Below, one piece after another: positions 16,215 to 26,260 of a DNA stretch of 64,000 bases. The position numbers and the translations under genes are program-made. The notes under the pieces are model-generated. The model ran no database searches, was not told where the DNA came from, and saw nothing but the letters and a program-made list of their open reading frames with translations. Every line of letters begins with the position of its first letter. Positions within the stretch are counted from its first letter, which is position 1. The stretch comes from Actinomycetes bacterium (GTDB taxonomy: Bacteria > Actinomycetota > Acidimicrobiia > Spongiisociales > JAHEDJ01), in assembly GCA_024641245.1 (NCBI GenBank), contig JAHEDK010000009.1, positions 1 through 64,000 of the forward strand, given 5' to 3'.

Positions 16215-16835
16215 TCAGCGACCGGCAGCGAGCGCGACGAGTTGCTCGAATTCCTCGTTCGACTTCACCCCGGACGATCGCAGTATCACCGTGTTGTCCG
16301 CCCCGACAACGACCCAGGCGGGAACGCTGGGGATCCCGAGCGCCTGATCGATCGAGCCTGTTCTGTCATCCAGAATGACCGGCGCCGACCACCCTTCCCG
16401 TGCGAACCAGGCCGCCGGCGGGTAGTTCTCCCGTGACGCTTCCACACGGGTCGAGATGGCGTAGATGTCCACGTCCGCTGGAAGGCCGTTGGCATCGAAG
16501 TACTCCTGAAGGCCCGAGACCTCGGACCGGCAGAACTGTCACCAATGCGCCAGGTTGAGCAGGAGCTTGGGTCGGCCATCGTTGGTGATGACGACCGGAT
16601 CACCTTCGAAGTCAACTCCCTCGATCTCGGGCAAAGCGAGCCCGACCGCCCCATCGACGACAGTTGCGTCGAAAGTCGGAAGTCCGGCGCCGCGGACGGT
16701 GACATCCCCGTACACCGTGCCCTCGTCGGTGCTCAGCAGAGTGGCCACCACGGCCAGCACCACAATCGCCCCGCCAACTCCCCAAAACAGCGGCGCCATG
16801 CTTTGCTTTCGCTTCCGGGACTTGTACTTCGCCAT
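16215..16835 (-). CDS. TlpA/thioredoxin-like selenoprotein (in-frame TGA = Sec99)
   Basis: A predicted 206-aa membrane-anchored thioredoxin-fold oxidoreductase. The N terminus is basic (AKYKSRKRKQ) with one membrane helix at about 13-34, placing the domain outside the cytoplasm. The active site reads LAHW-U99-Q-F-C102: the TGA at 16541-16539 replaces the first cysteine of the CxxC motif. Thioredoxin features resume after it (SEVSGLQEYF, DVDIYAIS, PVILDD, cis-Pro172 in PSVPAW, VVVGADNTV). A SECIS-like hairpin starts 10 nt after the TGA. The start ATG 16835 has GAGGAAG 2 nt upstream. It is divergent from a paralogous selenoprotein. Naive translation gives two fragments, 16539-16883 and 16215-16472. 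Confidence 0.88.
16511..16528 (-). promoter_or_regulatory. Bacterial SECIS-like hairpin (selenoprotein 1)
   Basis: On the minus strand, 10 nt after the TGA: GGUCCG-AGGUCU-CGGGCC, a 6-bp stem (one U-G wobble) and 6-nt loop. The GGUCU in the loop and the 16-nt TGA-to-loop distance closely match the E. coli fdhF SECIS (17 nt), which binds SelB. Confidence 0.8.
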
Positions 16836-16863
16836 CGCTTCCTCGTTTCGCGGAGATCGACCG

Positions 16864-16869
16864 TACAAT
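16864..16869 (+). promoter_or_regulatory. Candidate -10 box (TACAAT) for selenoprotein 2
   Basis: TACAAT lies 23 bp before ATG 16893 in the 57-bp gap shared by the two divergent selenoprotein genes. No clear -35. The gap is short enough for coordinated control of both genes. Confidence 0.4.
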
Positions 16870-16892
16870 CGTCCGCAACACATTAGGGGAAC

Positions 16893-17558
16893 ATGACAGA
16901 CCAGAACACCTCCAAGACACGCACCGTCCTGATCTTCGGCGTAGCGGCCGCGCTAGTAATACTCGCCGGGGTGACCGCCATCTTCATTTCCGGCGGCAAC
17001 GACCCGGATCCTGTGGCCGGCACACCAACCGCAGACGGAAGCGCTGGGGTTGCCATCAGCGAGACCCGCCCGGTAACCATCACCGGCAACCCATTGCCTG
17101 CGATGCCGGAGCAAGGAACGGACGTCGCACTCGGATCCCCGATGCCCGAACTGAGCGGCCAGTCGTTCGATGGAACACCGGTCGAGATCAAGAACGATGG
17201 CCGGCCCAAGATCATCCTGTTCCTGAGCCATTGGTGACCGCACTGCCAGTCCGAGGTCTCGGACTTGACCACCTACTGGTCCGCCAATGAACTTCCGACC
17301 GATGTCGACATCGTCAGCATCTCCGGGAGCGCACGACCGGGAGAATCCGAATACCCACCGAGCGCCTGGCTCGCCGATTGGCCCATACCGGTGCTCGTCG
17401 ACGACGAGTCGGGCTCGGCCATGCGGAGTTACGGGCTCACCTACTTCCCGTTCTCGGTGCTCGTGGACGGATCGGGCACCGTTGTCACCCGCCACGTCGG
17501 ATCGCTGACCGGCCCCGACATCGAGACCGCCATCCTGGCCCTGCGAGAGCAAGGGTGA
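16893..17558 (+). CDS. TlpA/thioredoxin-like selenoprotein (in-frame TGA = Sec115)
   Basis: A predicted 221-aa membrane-anchored thioredoxin-fold protein paralogous to its divergent neighbour. One membrane helix at about 11-33 is followed by a low-complexity linker. The active site is LSHW-U115-P-H-C118, with the TGA at 17235-17237 in place of the first redox cysteine. The domain continues in frame with SEVSDLTTYW, DVDIVSIS, YPPSAWLADW, PVLVDDESGS, cis-Pro186 in TYFPFSVLVD and a C-terminal helix. The gene terminates at a separate TGA (17556-17558), so TGA is both sense and stop here. A SECIS-like hairpin begins 10 nt after the Sec codon. AGGGGA precedes ATG 16893 by 2 nt. DsbB lies convergently downstream. 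Confidence 0.9.
17248..17265 (+). promoter_or_regulatory. Bacterial SECIS-like hairpin (selenoprotein 2)
   Basis: 10 nt after the TGA: AGUCCG-AGGUCU-CGGACU, a perfect 6-bp stem with the loop AGGUCU. The core GTCCGAGGTCTCGG is identical to the partner gene, while the outer stem pairs differ in ways that keep pairing (A-U here, G-C there). Confidence 0.85.
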
Positions 17559-17564
17559 AAACAA

Positions 17565-17655
17565 GAGGTCCTAGGTTTAGGTCGTAGGTTCTGAGTTCCC
17601 GACAGATCAGATTCCTCGACGGTAAAACCCAGAACCTATTACCTAGAACTTCTGG
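17565..17655. repeat. Convergent-junction repeat (AGGTTCT family), both orientations
   Basis: Between selenoprotein 2 and dsbB. The left half reads AGGTTTAGGTCGTAGGTTCT on the plus strand; the right half (AACCCAGAACCT then ACCTAGAACTT) is the same motif on the minus strand. Each half therefore forms the 3' tail of its adjacent gene. Confidence 0.65.
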
Positions 17656-17660
17656 CTTAC

Positions 17661-18236
17661 CTAAGACTCCTGGTCCCCGCTGCTTCCTCGATTTCTGTTC
17701 GCCCATCCGGCCATGTAGAGCAGCGTGAAGATCATCGCGAATCCGACGAGCGACATGAACGGAAACGAGATGAAACCGAACTGCCAGATGTAACGCTCGG
17801 TACACGAGGCATCGACCCCGCAGAAGCCTGATTCGAGGCTCGGATTCAGCTGAAGCACGTACTGGTAGGCGGCCAGCGCGGCACCGATCACGACGAGTGG
17901 ATAGGAATACAACCGGATTCCCAAGTCCTTGCGATATGCGGCGATGGCGAGGATGATCGCCAGCGGGTACATCGCGATCCGCTGATACCAGCAGAGATCA
18001 CATGCGGCGAACTCCGCCACTTCGGAGTAGTAGAGGCTCCCCACCATGGAAACCGCCGCAATGAACGACCCAAGCCACAAGGCAGTGGGAGCTACCAGGT
18101 CGACCGCTGCGTCCCTGAACCGGGCGATGGCGGGCGACCACCTCGCCGCCGCCATGACGGCCACGACGCCGACGACGCCCGCCAGCGCAGCCAGTGTCAG
18201 CAACGCGAAGAAGATTGAGACCGTTTCAACACTCAT
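17661..18236 (-). CDS. dsbB: DsbB-like disulfide bond formation protein
   Basis: A 191-aa four- to five-helix membrane protein of the DsbB/BdbC family, which oxidises an extracytoplasmic thioredoxin-like partner and passes electrons to quinone. The first redox pair is Cys79-Cys82 in CDLCWYQR and the second is Cys139/Cys145 (FCGVDASC), both placed in loops as in the family. An extra N-terminal helix makes it longer than BdbC. ATG 18236 is used; an ATG three codons upstream (18245) is possible. It is convergent with selenoprotein 2, so a functional partnership with the selenoprotein pair is a strong contextual inference. Confidence 0.88.
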   Translation of the reverse strand: MSVETVSIFFALLTLAALAGVVGVVAVMAAARWSPAIARFRDAAVDLVAPTALWLGSFIAAVSMVGSLYYSEVAEFAACDLCWYQRIAMYPLAIILAIAAYRKDLGIRLYSYPLVVIGAALAAYQYVLQLNPSLESGFCGVDASCTERYIWQFGFISFPFMSLVGFAMIFTLLYMAGWANRNRGSSGDQES

Positions 18237-18305
18237 GAACGGCATTCTTCCACAGTCGGCACCACGCGACGGCATCGAGCCTCTGCCGGTCAGTTAGCCT
18301 GAGAA

Positions 18306-19367
18306 ATGATGCGAGCCGTCGTCAAGACATCATCCAGCCCCGGACTCGAAATGATCGACGTACCGGTGCCCGCGGTGGGTCCCGATGAGATACTTCTCCA
18401 AGTCAAGGCCACCTCGATCTGCGGCACCGACCTCCACATCCGGAACTGGGATCCATGGGCACAGTCGCACGTCACTCCCCCGCTCGTGGTCGGTCACGAG
18501 ATGTGCGGTGTGGTAGTCGACAAAGGTCCAAGAGCCGACGGACCGGAGGTGGGGCAACTGGTCTCCGTTGAGTCGCACATCGTATGCAACCGGTGTGCCT
18601 TCTGCCGGACCGGCAAAGGCCACCTCTGCGAGAACACCAGGATCCTCGGCGTCGGCCAGGACGGCGTCTATGCCGAATACGTCGCGGTCCCTGCCATGAA
18701 TGCCTGGCCGGATCCGCCCGACATGCCATATTCGATCGCATCCCTGCAGGAGAATTTCGGCAACGCGGTGCATACGGCCTCCGTCCCTCTCGTCTCGGGC
18801 CGCAAGGTCCTCGTCACCGGATGCGGGCCGGTCGGGGTCATGGCTATCGCGGTGGCGCGAGCGCTAGGGGCACGCCTCATCATCGCCAGCGATGTGAGCC
18901 AGTTTCGGCTCGACATGGCCAAGCAGATGGGCGCCGACATCACCGTCAATCCGATCTCAGACGATGTGGTCGGAACCATCATGGACGTCACTGAGGGAGA
19001 GGGGATCGACGTTCTACTCGAGATGTCCGGTGCACCGTCGGCGATCGACCAGGGGTTCTCCACTCTCAAACCCGGCGGCGAGGCCGCCCTCCTCGGCCTG
19101 ACCTCGGGAGCCCTGGACTTCAACCTCGACGACCACATCATCTTCAAGGGTGCCAGCGTGCACGGGATCGTTGGCCGCCGGCTCTGGGTCGATTGGTACC
19201 AGATGCGAGGATTGCTTCGCTCCGGCGCCGTCGACCTCACGCCGGTCGTCACCCACCGCTACGCCCTCGATGACTTCGAGCGAGCATTCGAGACCATGGC
19301 CTCAGGCGAGTGTGGAAAGGTCATCATGTTCCCCGATCCGGCAGACGCCGACGGACAGCTGGAGTGA
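18306..19367 (+). CDS. tdh: L-threonine 3-dehydrogenase
   Basis: A 353-aa zinc-dependent medium-chain dehydrogenase oxidising L-threonine to 2-amino-3-ketobutyrate. The catalytic zinc region is SICGTDLHIRNWD and GHEMCGVV; the structural zinc cysteines are CNRCAFCRTGKGHLC; the NAD-binding motif is VTGCGPVGVMAIAVA. Full length. The assignment is supported by kbl starting 2 bp downstream, the usual threonine-to-glycine operon. The start is ATG 18306 or the adjacent ATG 18309. Confidence 0.93.
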   Translation: MMRAVVKTSSSPGLEMIDVPVPAVGPDEILLQVKATSICGTDLHIRNWDPWAQSHVTPPLVVGHEMCGVVVDKGPRADGPEVGQLVSVESHIVCNRCAFCRTGKGHLCENTRILGVGQDGVYAEYVAVPAMNAWPDPPDMPYSIASLQENFGNAVHTASVPLVSGRKVLVTGCGPVGVMAIAVARALGARLIIASDVSQFRLDMAKQMGADITVNPISDDVVGTIMDVTEGEGIDVLLEMSGAPSAIDQGFSTLKPGGEAALLGLTSGALDFNLDDHIIFKGASVHGIVGRRLWVDWYQMRGLLRSGAVDLTPVVTHRYALDDFERAFETMASGECGKVIMFPDPADADGQLE

Positions 19368-19369
19368 CG

Positions 19370-20563
19370 ATGGACAAAGTCGAGTACCTGCGCGAACAGT
19401 TGGCGGAGTTGGCCACGTCCGGCCTCGAAAACCAGATTCGCCACGTCGATGGACCCCAGGGGGCCCGGATAACCGTCGACGGGCGCAACGTTCTGAACTT
19501 CTGCTCGAACAACTACCTGGGCCTGGCCAATGACCCTCGCCTCATCTCAGCCGCCAAGACTGCTCTCGATCGTTACGGCATCGGCCCCGGAGCGGTTCGA
19601 ACGATCGCCGGAACGATGACGATCCACGACGAACTCGAACGGAAGTTGGCCGAGTTCAAGGGAGTCGAGTCGGCGATCTCCTTCCAGTCGGGCTTCGTCG
19701 CCAACGCCGGTGCAATCCCGGCCCTCGTCGGCGGCGGTGACGTCATTGTGACCGACGAGTTCAACCACGCATCCATTATCGATGGCGTCCGCCTGGCGAA
19801 AGCCGATCGCAAGATCTACCGGCATGCAGACGTGGAACACCTCGATGCGCAACTCGCCGAAGCGCGCCGCCAAGGGGCAGGGCACATCCTCATCATCACC
19901 GATGGAGTCTTTTCGATGGACGGTGACATCGCCCCTCTCGACGCCATCGTCGAGACTGCCGATCGTTACCAGGCCATGGTCATGGTCGACGACGCGCACG
20001 GCGAAGGCGTACTCGGACGTGGAGGGCGCGGGATCGTCGACCACTTCGGATTGCACGGCCGCGTGGAAGTCGAAGTCGGCACGATGTCGAAGGCGTTCGG
20101 GGTAGTTGGCGGCTACGTCGCCGGACCGGAACCGGTCGTCAAATGGCTCCGGCAGCGTGCCCGTCCGTTCCTGTTTTCGTCTGCCGCGACCCCGCCGGAT
20201 GTTGCGGCATGCATCGCCTCCATCGACATTCTCGGCGAGTCGACCGCTCTGGTCGACCGGCTGTGGGCGAACGCCGGGCGATTCCGGCAGGCCATGAACG
20301 GCCTCGGGTTCGACACCGGGTCGACCGCCACGCCGATCACGCCCGTGATGCTCGGCGAAGAAGAAACGGCGCGCGAGTTCTCCAGGCGTCTCTTCGACGA
20401 CCACGAGGTGTTTGCTCAGGCGATCGCCTATCCGACCGTCCCGATGGGTGAGGCCCGGATCCGGGTGATGATCTCGGCCGCCCATAGCCCTGAAGATCTC
20501 GACCTCGGTCTGGCGGCGTTCGCGGCCGTCGGCGGAACGATGGGGGTTATCGACGACAAGTAA
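19370..20563 (+). CDS. kbl: Glycine C-acetyltransferase (2-amino-3-ketobutyrate CoA ligase)
   Basis: A 397-aa PLP-dependent alpha-oxoamine synthase that cleaves 2-amino-3-ketobutyrate with CoA to glycine and acetyl-CoA. Visible are NFCSNNYLGLANDPRL, the substrate region GTMTIHDELERKLAEF, the PLP aspartate in VMVDDAHGEGVLG and the lysine in VGTMSKAFGVVGGYV. The start ATG 19370 follows the tdh stop by 2 nt; the frame extends upstream inside tdh without homology. Together with tdh it forms a threonine catabolic operon. Confidence 0.94.
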   Translation: MDKVEYLREQLAELATSGLENQIRHVDGPQGARITVDGRNVLNFCSNNYLGLANDPRLISAAKTALDRYGIGPGAVRTIAGTMTIHDELERKLAEFKGVESAISFQSGFVANAGAIPALVGGGDVIVTDEFNHASIIDGVRLAKADRKIYRHADVEHLDAQLAEARRQGAGHILIITDGVFSMDGDIAPLDAIVETADRYQAMVMVDDAHGEGVLGRGGRGIVDHFGLHGRVEVEVGTMSKAFGVVGGYVAGPEPVVKWLRQRARPFLFSSAATPPDVAACIASIDILGESTALVDRLWANAGRFRQAMNGLGFDTGSTATPITPVMLGEEETAREFSRRLFDDHEVFAQAIAYPTVPMGEARIRVMISAAHSPEDLDLGLAAFAAVGGTMGVIDDK

Positions 20564-20614
20564 CGCGCCACAGAGGCGGGGAATCAAAGTCCAGCGAAAT
20601 GAGGAAAGAGGATC

Positions 20615-22921
<2,307 letters not shown>

Positions 22922-22958
22922 GCTTCCCTCCGCGCATCGCCCGGGCAGCCGGCACTCG

Positions 22959-22992
22959 CGTTGAGACCCCCACCTCGGTGGGGGTCTCAACG
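22959..22992. terminator. Strong bidirectional hairpin between maeB and tRNA-Glu
   Basis: A perfect 16-bp inverted repeat (CGTTGAGACCCCCACC and its complement) with a 2-nt centre, lying between the maeB stop and the tRNA 3' end. Likely terminates both convergent units. Confidence 0.75.
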
Positions 22993-22995
22993 TGG

Positions 22996-23068
22996 CAGCC
23001 CCGACGGGATTCGAACCCGCGTTACCGGCTTGAAAGGCCAGCGTCCTAGACCGCTGGACGACAGGGCC
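22996..23068 (-). tRNA. tRNA-Glu (anticodon TTC)
   Basis: A 73-nt cloverleaf: acceptor GGCCCTG/CGGGGCT (with G-U pairs), anticodon loop CTTTCAA with TTC, T loop TTCGAAT, discriminator G. The second glutamate isoacceptor in the window; unlike tRNA-Glu(CTC), no duplicated 3' end was found. Confidence 0.95.
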
Positions 23069-23186
23069 GGGTGTATGCGGCTAGATCTTAGGCGAAGCGA
23101 GGACGCTCCAAAACGTGCTGGTTGTGGCAAGCGGGAGGACGGTGCTCGAAGAACACGGGCCGGCCGGTTTGGCTAGGTTGACGTGA

Positions 23187-23957
23187 ATGGATTGGTCGAC
23201 CTATCTGATGCACCTCGAATCCGACGGCACACTGCTCGAAGCAGTCGCGCAGACGGGCCTCGATGCAGACGTTCCCTGCTGCCCCGGTTGGTCGGTTCGT
23301 GATGTAGTCGAACACACCGGGAGCGTTCATCGCCACAAAACGAGAATCGTGCGTGGCCGACTCCTCGAGAATCCCGATCCGGCCGGTGCGCCGACTTCGG
23401 ACATCGTATCCTGGTACCGGAACGGGTTGGATGAACTTCTCGAGACCTTGCGCGAGACAAACCCGACCGAGCGAGTGTTCACCTGGTATCCACCCGACCA
23501 GTCCGTCGGGTTCTGGTACCGGAGAATGGCCCACGAAACGCTGATCCACCGAGTAGATGCGGAGCAAGGACTCGGAGCCGTCTCACCGATTGACGCTGAA
23601 CTGGCTGCAGACGGAATCGACGAAGTGCTCACCGTCTACGTGGGCGGATACCCGCCCTGGGGGGCCTTCCATCCCAGCGCCGACGTTGCCAGGATCGAGT
23701 GTGCCGACCGACCTGAGGCATGGAACGTTCGGTTCGGCCGGTTCAGCGGCACCTCCCCCGTCACCGGAAACTCCTACGATCTCGACTCGTTCGTCACAAT
23801 CGCCGCCGAGCTTGCCCCAAATGCCGTGATTCGGGGTGGTGCCGCCGACCTCGATCTCTGGTTGTGGGGGCGCGGCCCGCTCGACCGGACCAGCCTGTCG
23901 GGAGACGACTCGCTGGCCGTCCGGCTGCGCGCTATCTGCGAAGAAGACATGGGCTGA
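23187..23957 (+). CDS. Maleylpyruvate isomerase/DinB-fold mycothiol-dependent enzyme family protein
   Basis: A 256-aa protein of the MDMPI family. The N-terminal four-helix metal-binding domain includes VPCCPGWSVRDVVEHTGSVH and RRMAHETLIHRVDAE, supplying the histidine/glutamate ligands typical of DinB/MDMPI folds. The C-terminal domain (about 150-255) ends GGAADLDLWLWGRGPLDRTS, which fits the family. Members use mycothiol for isomerisation or thiol transfer; the substrate here is unknown. It supports an actinobacterial origin. It is divergent from tRNA-Glu(TTC) and convergent with gltX. Confidence 0.8.
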   Translation: MDWSTYLMHLESDGTLLEAVAQTGLDADVPCCPGWSVRDVVEHTGSVHRHKTRIVRGRLLENPDPAGAPTSDIVSWYRNGLDELLETLRETNPTERVFTWYPPDQSVGFWYRRMAHETLIHRVDAEQGLGAVSPIDAELAADGIDEVLTVYVGGYPPWGAFHPSADVARIECADRPEAWNVRFGRFSGTSPVTGNSYDLDSFVTIAAELAPNAVIRGGAADLDLWLWGRGPLDRTSLSGDDSLAVRLRAICEEDMG

Positions 23958-24014
23958 GGAAGCCGAGCGAGGTCGGGGTAGCCGCGCCTCGGCGTGCACC
24001 GCCAGAATCCCCCA

Positions 24015-24045
24015 GCTAGAGCCTAGAACTCAGAACCTAGAACCC
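24015..24045 (-). repeat. Convergent-junction repeat (AGGTTCT family), gltX side only
   Basis: On the minus strand the segment reads GGGTTCTAGGTTCTGAGTTC and then TAGGCTC, a 3' tail downstream of gltX. No plus-strand half is present. Confidence 0.55.
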
Positions 24046-24077
24046 TCCACCAGCGGGCGGCATCGGAATCGGCGTCG

Positions 24078-25502
24078 TTACTCGCGCTCGAGACGCTTCA
24101 GAGCGCGCTGAAGCCGGGCGATCGTCTTCGCTCTTCCAATCGCCGCCATCGACTCGAAGAGCGGCGGTGAGACTTGCGACCCGGTGACGGCCACCCGGAG
24201 CGGCTGCCATCCTTTTCTCGGATTGAGTTCCGTATCGTCGAGAACCAGGCGCAACCCTGCTTCGATCGACGCAGGCGTCCAGTCACCAACCTCCGATAGG
24301 CGCCGGAGGGCGGCTGCTAGAGCCACCTTCGCATCACCCTTCATCACTTTCGACCACGACGGTTCGTCAAAGCTCACCTCATCGACGAACAAGAACCGGC
24401 TCATCTCCCCGACCTCGCTCATGAGCTTCACCCGCTCTTGAATCAGCGTGGAAACCGAGACGAAGGTGTCCCACTCATCATCGGTCGGGGGGCGTCCCAG
24501 CTCTGCCTCGATCAACGGCCTGGCCCGCCCGGTGAAATCGGCCGCCTCAATGGCCCGCACGTACTCACCGTTCATCCACTGCAGCTTGTCGACGTCGAAC
24601 ACCGCAGGGTTCTTCGAAACTCCGGCCAGATCGAACCGTTCGATAGCCTGCTCTACGGAGAAGATGGTGGTTTCCGAGTCGTACGACCAGCCGAGCAAGC
24701 TCAAGTAGTTGAACATCGCTTCCGGGAGATAGCCGCCCCGGCGATACGCCTTCAACGACGTGTCCCCGTGGCGCTTGGACAGCTTCTTGCCATCCGGACC
24801 GAAGAGCAGAGGGAGATGTGCGTAGACGGCCGGCTCTGCCTCCATCGCCCTGGTCAGGAGGATGTGTTTCGGCGTCGAAGGCAAGAGATCTTCTCCGCGT
24901 ATCACATGGGTGATCTCGTAATCGACGTCATCAACGGTCGAGGCAAGGTGATAGGTCGGGACGCCGTTCGAACGGAGAATCACGAAATCGTCGATCACCT
25001 CCTGTCCGAAGCGCATCTCGTCTCGAACGAGATCGACGAACTCCACCGCCGCGTCCTGCGGCACCGAGAACCGCACCACGCCCGAGGTCGCATCGGCGGC
25101 CGGCCGACGGATGTAGACATTCGGATGCTTGCCTTCTCGCTGGGCCCGGGCGCGAAGTTCGTCGAGTTCTTCGGGCGTCCGTTCGTCGTAGTAGGCGTGC
25201 CCGCCGGCCACCAACTGCTCGGCCACCTGGCGGTATCGGTTGAATCTGTCCGACTGCCGGTAGGTCCCGTGCGGGCCGCCTGCATCCACCCCCTCGTCCC
25301 AGTTGAGCCCCAGCCATGCCAGCCCCGTCTTGATGTCGTCCTCGTACTTAGCCTCGCTTCGCTCGATGTCGGTGTCATCGATGCGCAGCACGAAGGTCCC
25401 CCCGTGATGGCGCGCAAACAGCCAGTTGAACAGGGCAGAACGAACATTGCCGACGTGCAGTAGCCCCGTCGGCGACGGAGCAATGCGAACCCGGACCGTC
25501 AC
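24078..25502 (-). CDS. gltX: Glutamyl-tRNA synthetase
   Basis: A 474-aa class I aminoacyl-tRNA synthetase. The N-terminal HIGH-type motif is in RIAPSPTGLLHVGNVRSALF, followed by RIDDTD, and the KMSKS-type motif is KKLSKRHGDTS near residue 240. The C-terminal anticodon-binding helical domain is complete. GatCAB is present in the same window, so this enzyme may be non-discriminating and also charge tRNA-Gln in the absence of GlnRS; that is inference from family knowledge. The start ATG 25502 overlaps the stop of the FAH-family gene by 4 nt. Confidence 0.95.
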   Translation of the reverse strand: MTVRVRIAPSPTGLLHVGNVRSALFNWLFARHHGGTFVLRIDDTDIERSEAKYEDDIKTGLAWLGLNWDEGVDAGGPHGTYRQSDRFNRYRQVAEQLVAGGHAYYDERTPEELDELRARAQREGKHPNVYIRRPAADATSGVVRFSVPQDAAVEFVDLVRDEMRFGQEVIDDFVILRSNGVPTYHLASTVDDVDYEITHVIRGEDLLPSTPKHILLTRAMEAEPAVYAHLPLLFGPDGKKLSKRHGDTSLKAYRRGGYLPEAMFNYLSLLGWSYDSETTIFSVEQAIERFDLAGVSKNPAVFDVDKLQWMNGEYVRAIEAADFTGRARPLIEAELGRPPTDDEWDTFVSVSTLIQERVKLMSEVGEMSRFLFVDEVSFDEPSWSKVMKGDAKVALAAALRRLSEVGDWTPASIEAGLRLVLDDTELNPRKGWQPLRVAVTGSQVSPPLFESMAAIGRAKTIARLQRALKRLERE

Positions 25503-26260
25503 GGTTTCACCACCGGATTGGAGAGCACACCGATCGACTGAACCTCGACGTCAACGATATCGCCATCGACGATGGGCCCCACGCCCGACGGAGTCCCGGT
25601 GAGGATCACGTCTCCGGGCAGCATCGTCATGACCCGGGTGACATACTCGATCAGTTCTGCCACACCGAACACCAGGTCGGTGGTCTTCCCGGCCTGGCGG
25701 ACTTCATCGTTCACGCGGCACAAGACATCAAGGCCCTCGAGAGGATCGAATTCGGTCTCGATGGCCGGACCGAGCGGGCAGAACGTGTCGAAACCTTTTC
25801 CCCTGGTCCACTGACCGTCGGCGCGTTGAAGATCGCGAGCAGTGACATCGTTGGCTGCCGTGTAACCGAGCACGATCGACGAGGCATCCTCGGCGCGCAC
25901 ATTGCGGGCGACGCTGCCGATCACAACCGCAAACTCCGCTTCGTGGTGGACGTTCGTCGAATCGGGTGGAATGACGATCGGTGCTCCGGGGCCGATGACG
26001 GAGGTAGACGGCTTCAGGAAGATGACCGGCGCATCGGGAACATCCGATCCCATCTCAGCCGCATGGTCGGCGTAGTTCCTGCCGATAGCCACGATCTTGG
26101 TGGGAAAGACCGGAGAAAGGAGTTGAACGGAGTCAAACGGGGCGACCACCTCGGTCGACTCCCACTCGAACAACGGAGAACCTTTGTAGAGGCGGATACC
26201 CTCCGGCTCAACGGCACCGTAGACGATGCCCTCGGGGTTGCGTACACGGACAATCTTCAT
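25499..26260 (-). CDS. Fumarylacetoacetate hydrolase family protein
   Basis: A 253-aa FAH-fold enzyme. AIGRNYADHAAEMG, the metal-binding acidic residues in HHEAEFAVVIG, GYTAANDVTARDLQ and the C-terminal DVILTGTPSGVGPI are family signatures. Relatives include fumarylpyruvate hydrolase, 2-hydroxyhepta-2,4-diene-dioate isomerase and oxaloacetate decarboxylase; the exact reaction cannot be chosen. It overlaps gltX downstream and the thioesterase upstream by 4 nt each, showing tight translational coupling. Confidence 0.88.
   Translation of the reverse strand: MKIVRVRNPEGIVYGAVEPEGIRLYKGSPLFEWESTEVVAPFDSVQLLSPVFPTKIVAIGRNYADHAAEMGSDVPDAPVIFLKPSTSVIGPGAPIVIPPDSTNVHHEAEFAVVIGSVARNVRAEDASSIVLGYTAANDVTARDLQRADGQWTRGKGFDTFCPLGPAIETEFDPLEGLDVLCRVNDEVRQAGKTTDLVFGVAELIEYVTRVMTMLPGDVILTGTPSGVGPIVDGDIVDVEVQSIGVLSNPVVKP

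Noticed and set aside
16539-17237. In-frame TGAs read as nonsense mutations, frameshifts or TGA=Trp recoding
   Set aside because: Two independent genes carry the TGA at the identical catalytic position, the downstream frame keeps full thioredoxin-fold features, both have a hairpin at the same distance, and TGA ends many ordinary genes here, so decay or genome-wide Trp reassignment does not fit.
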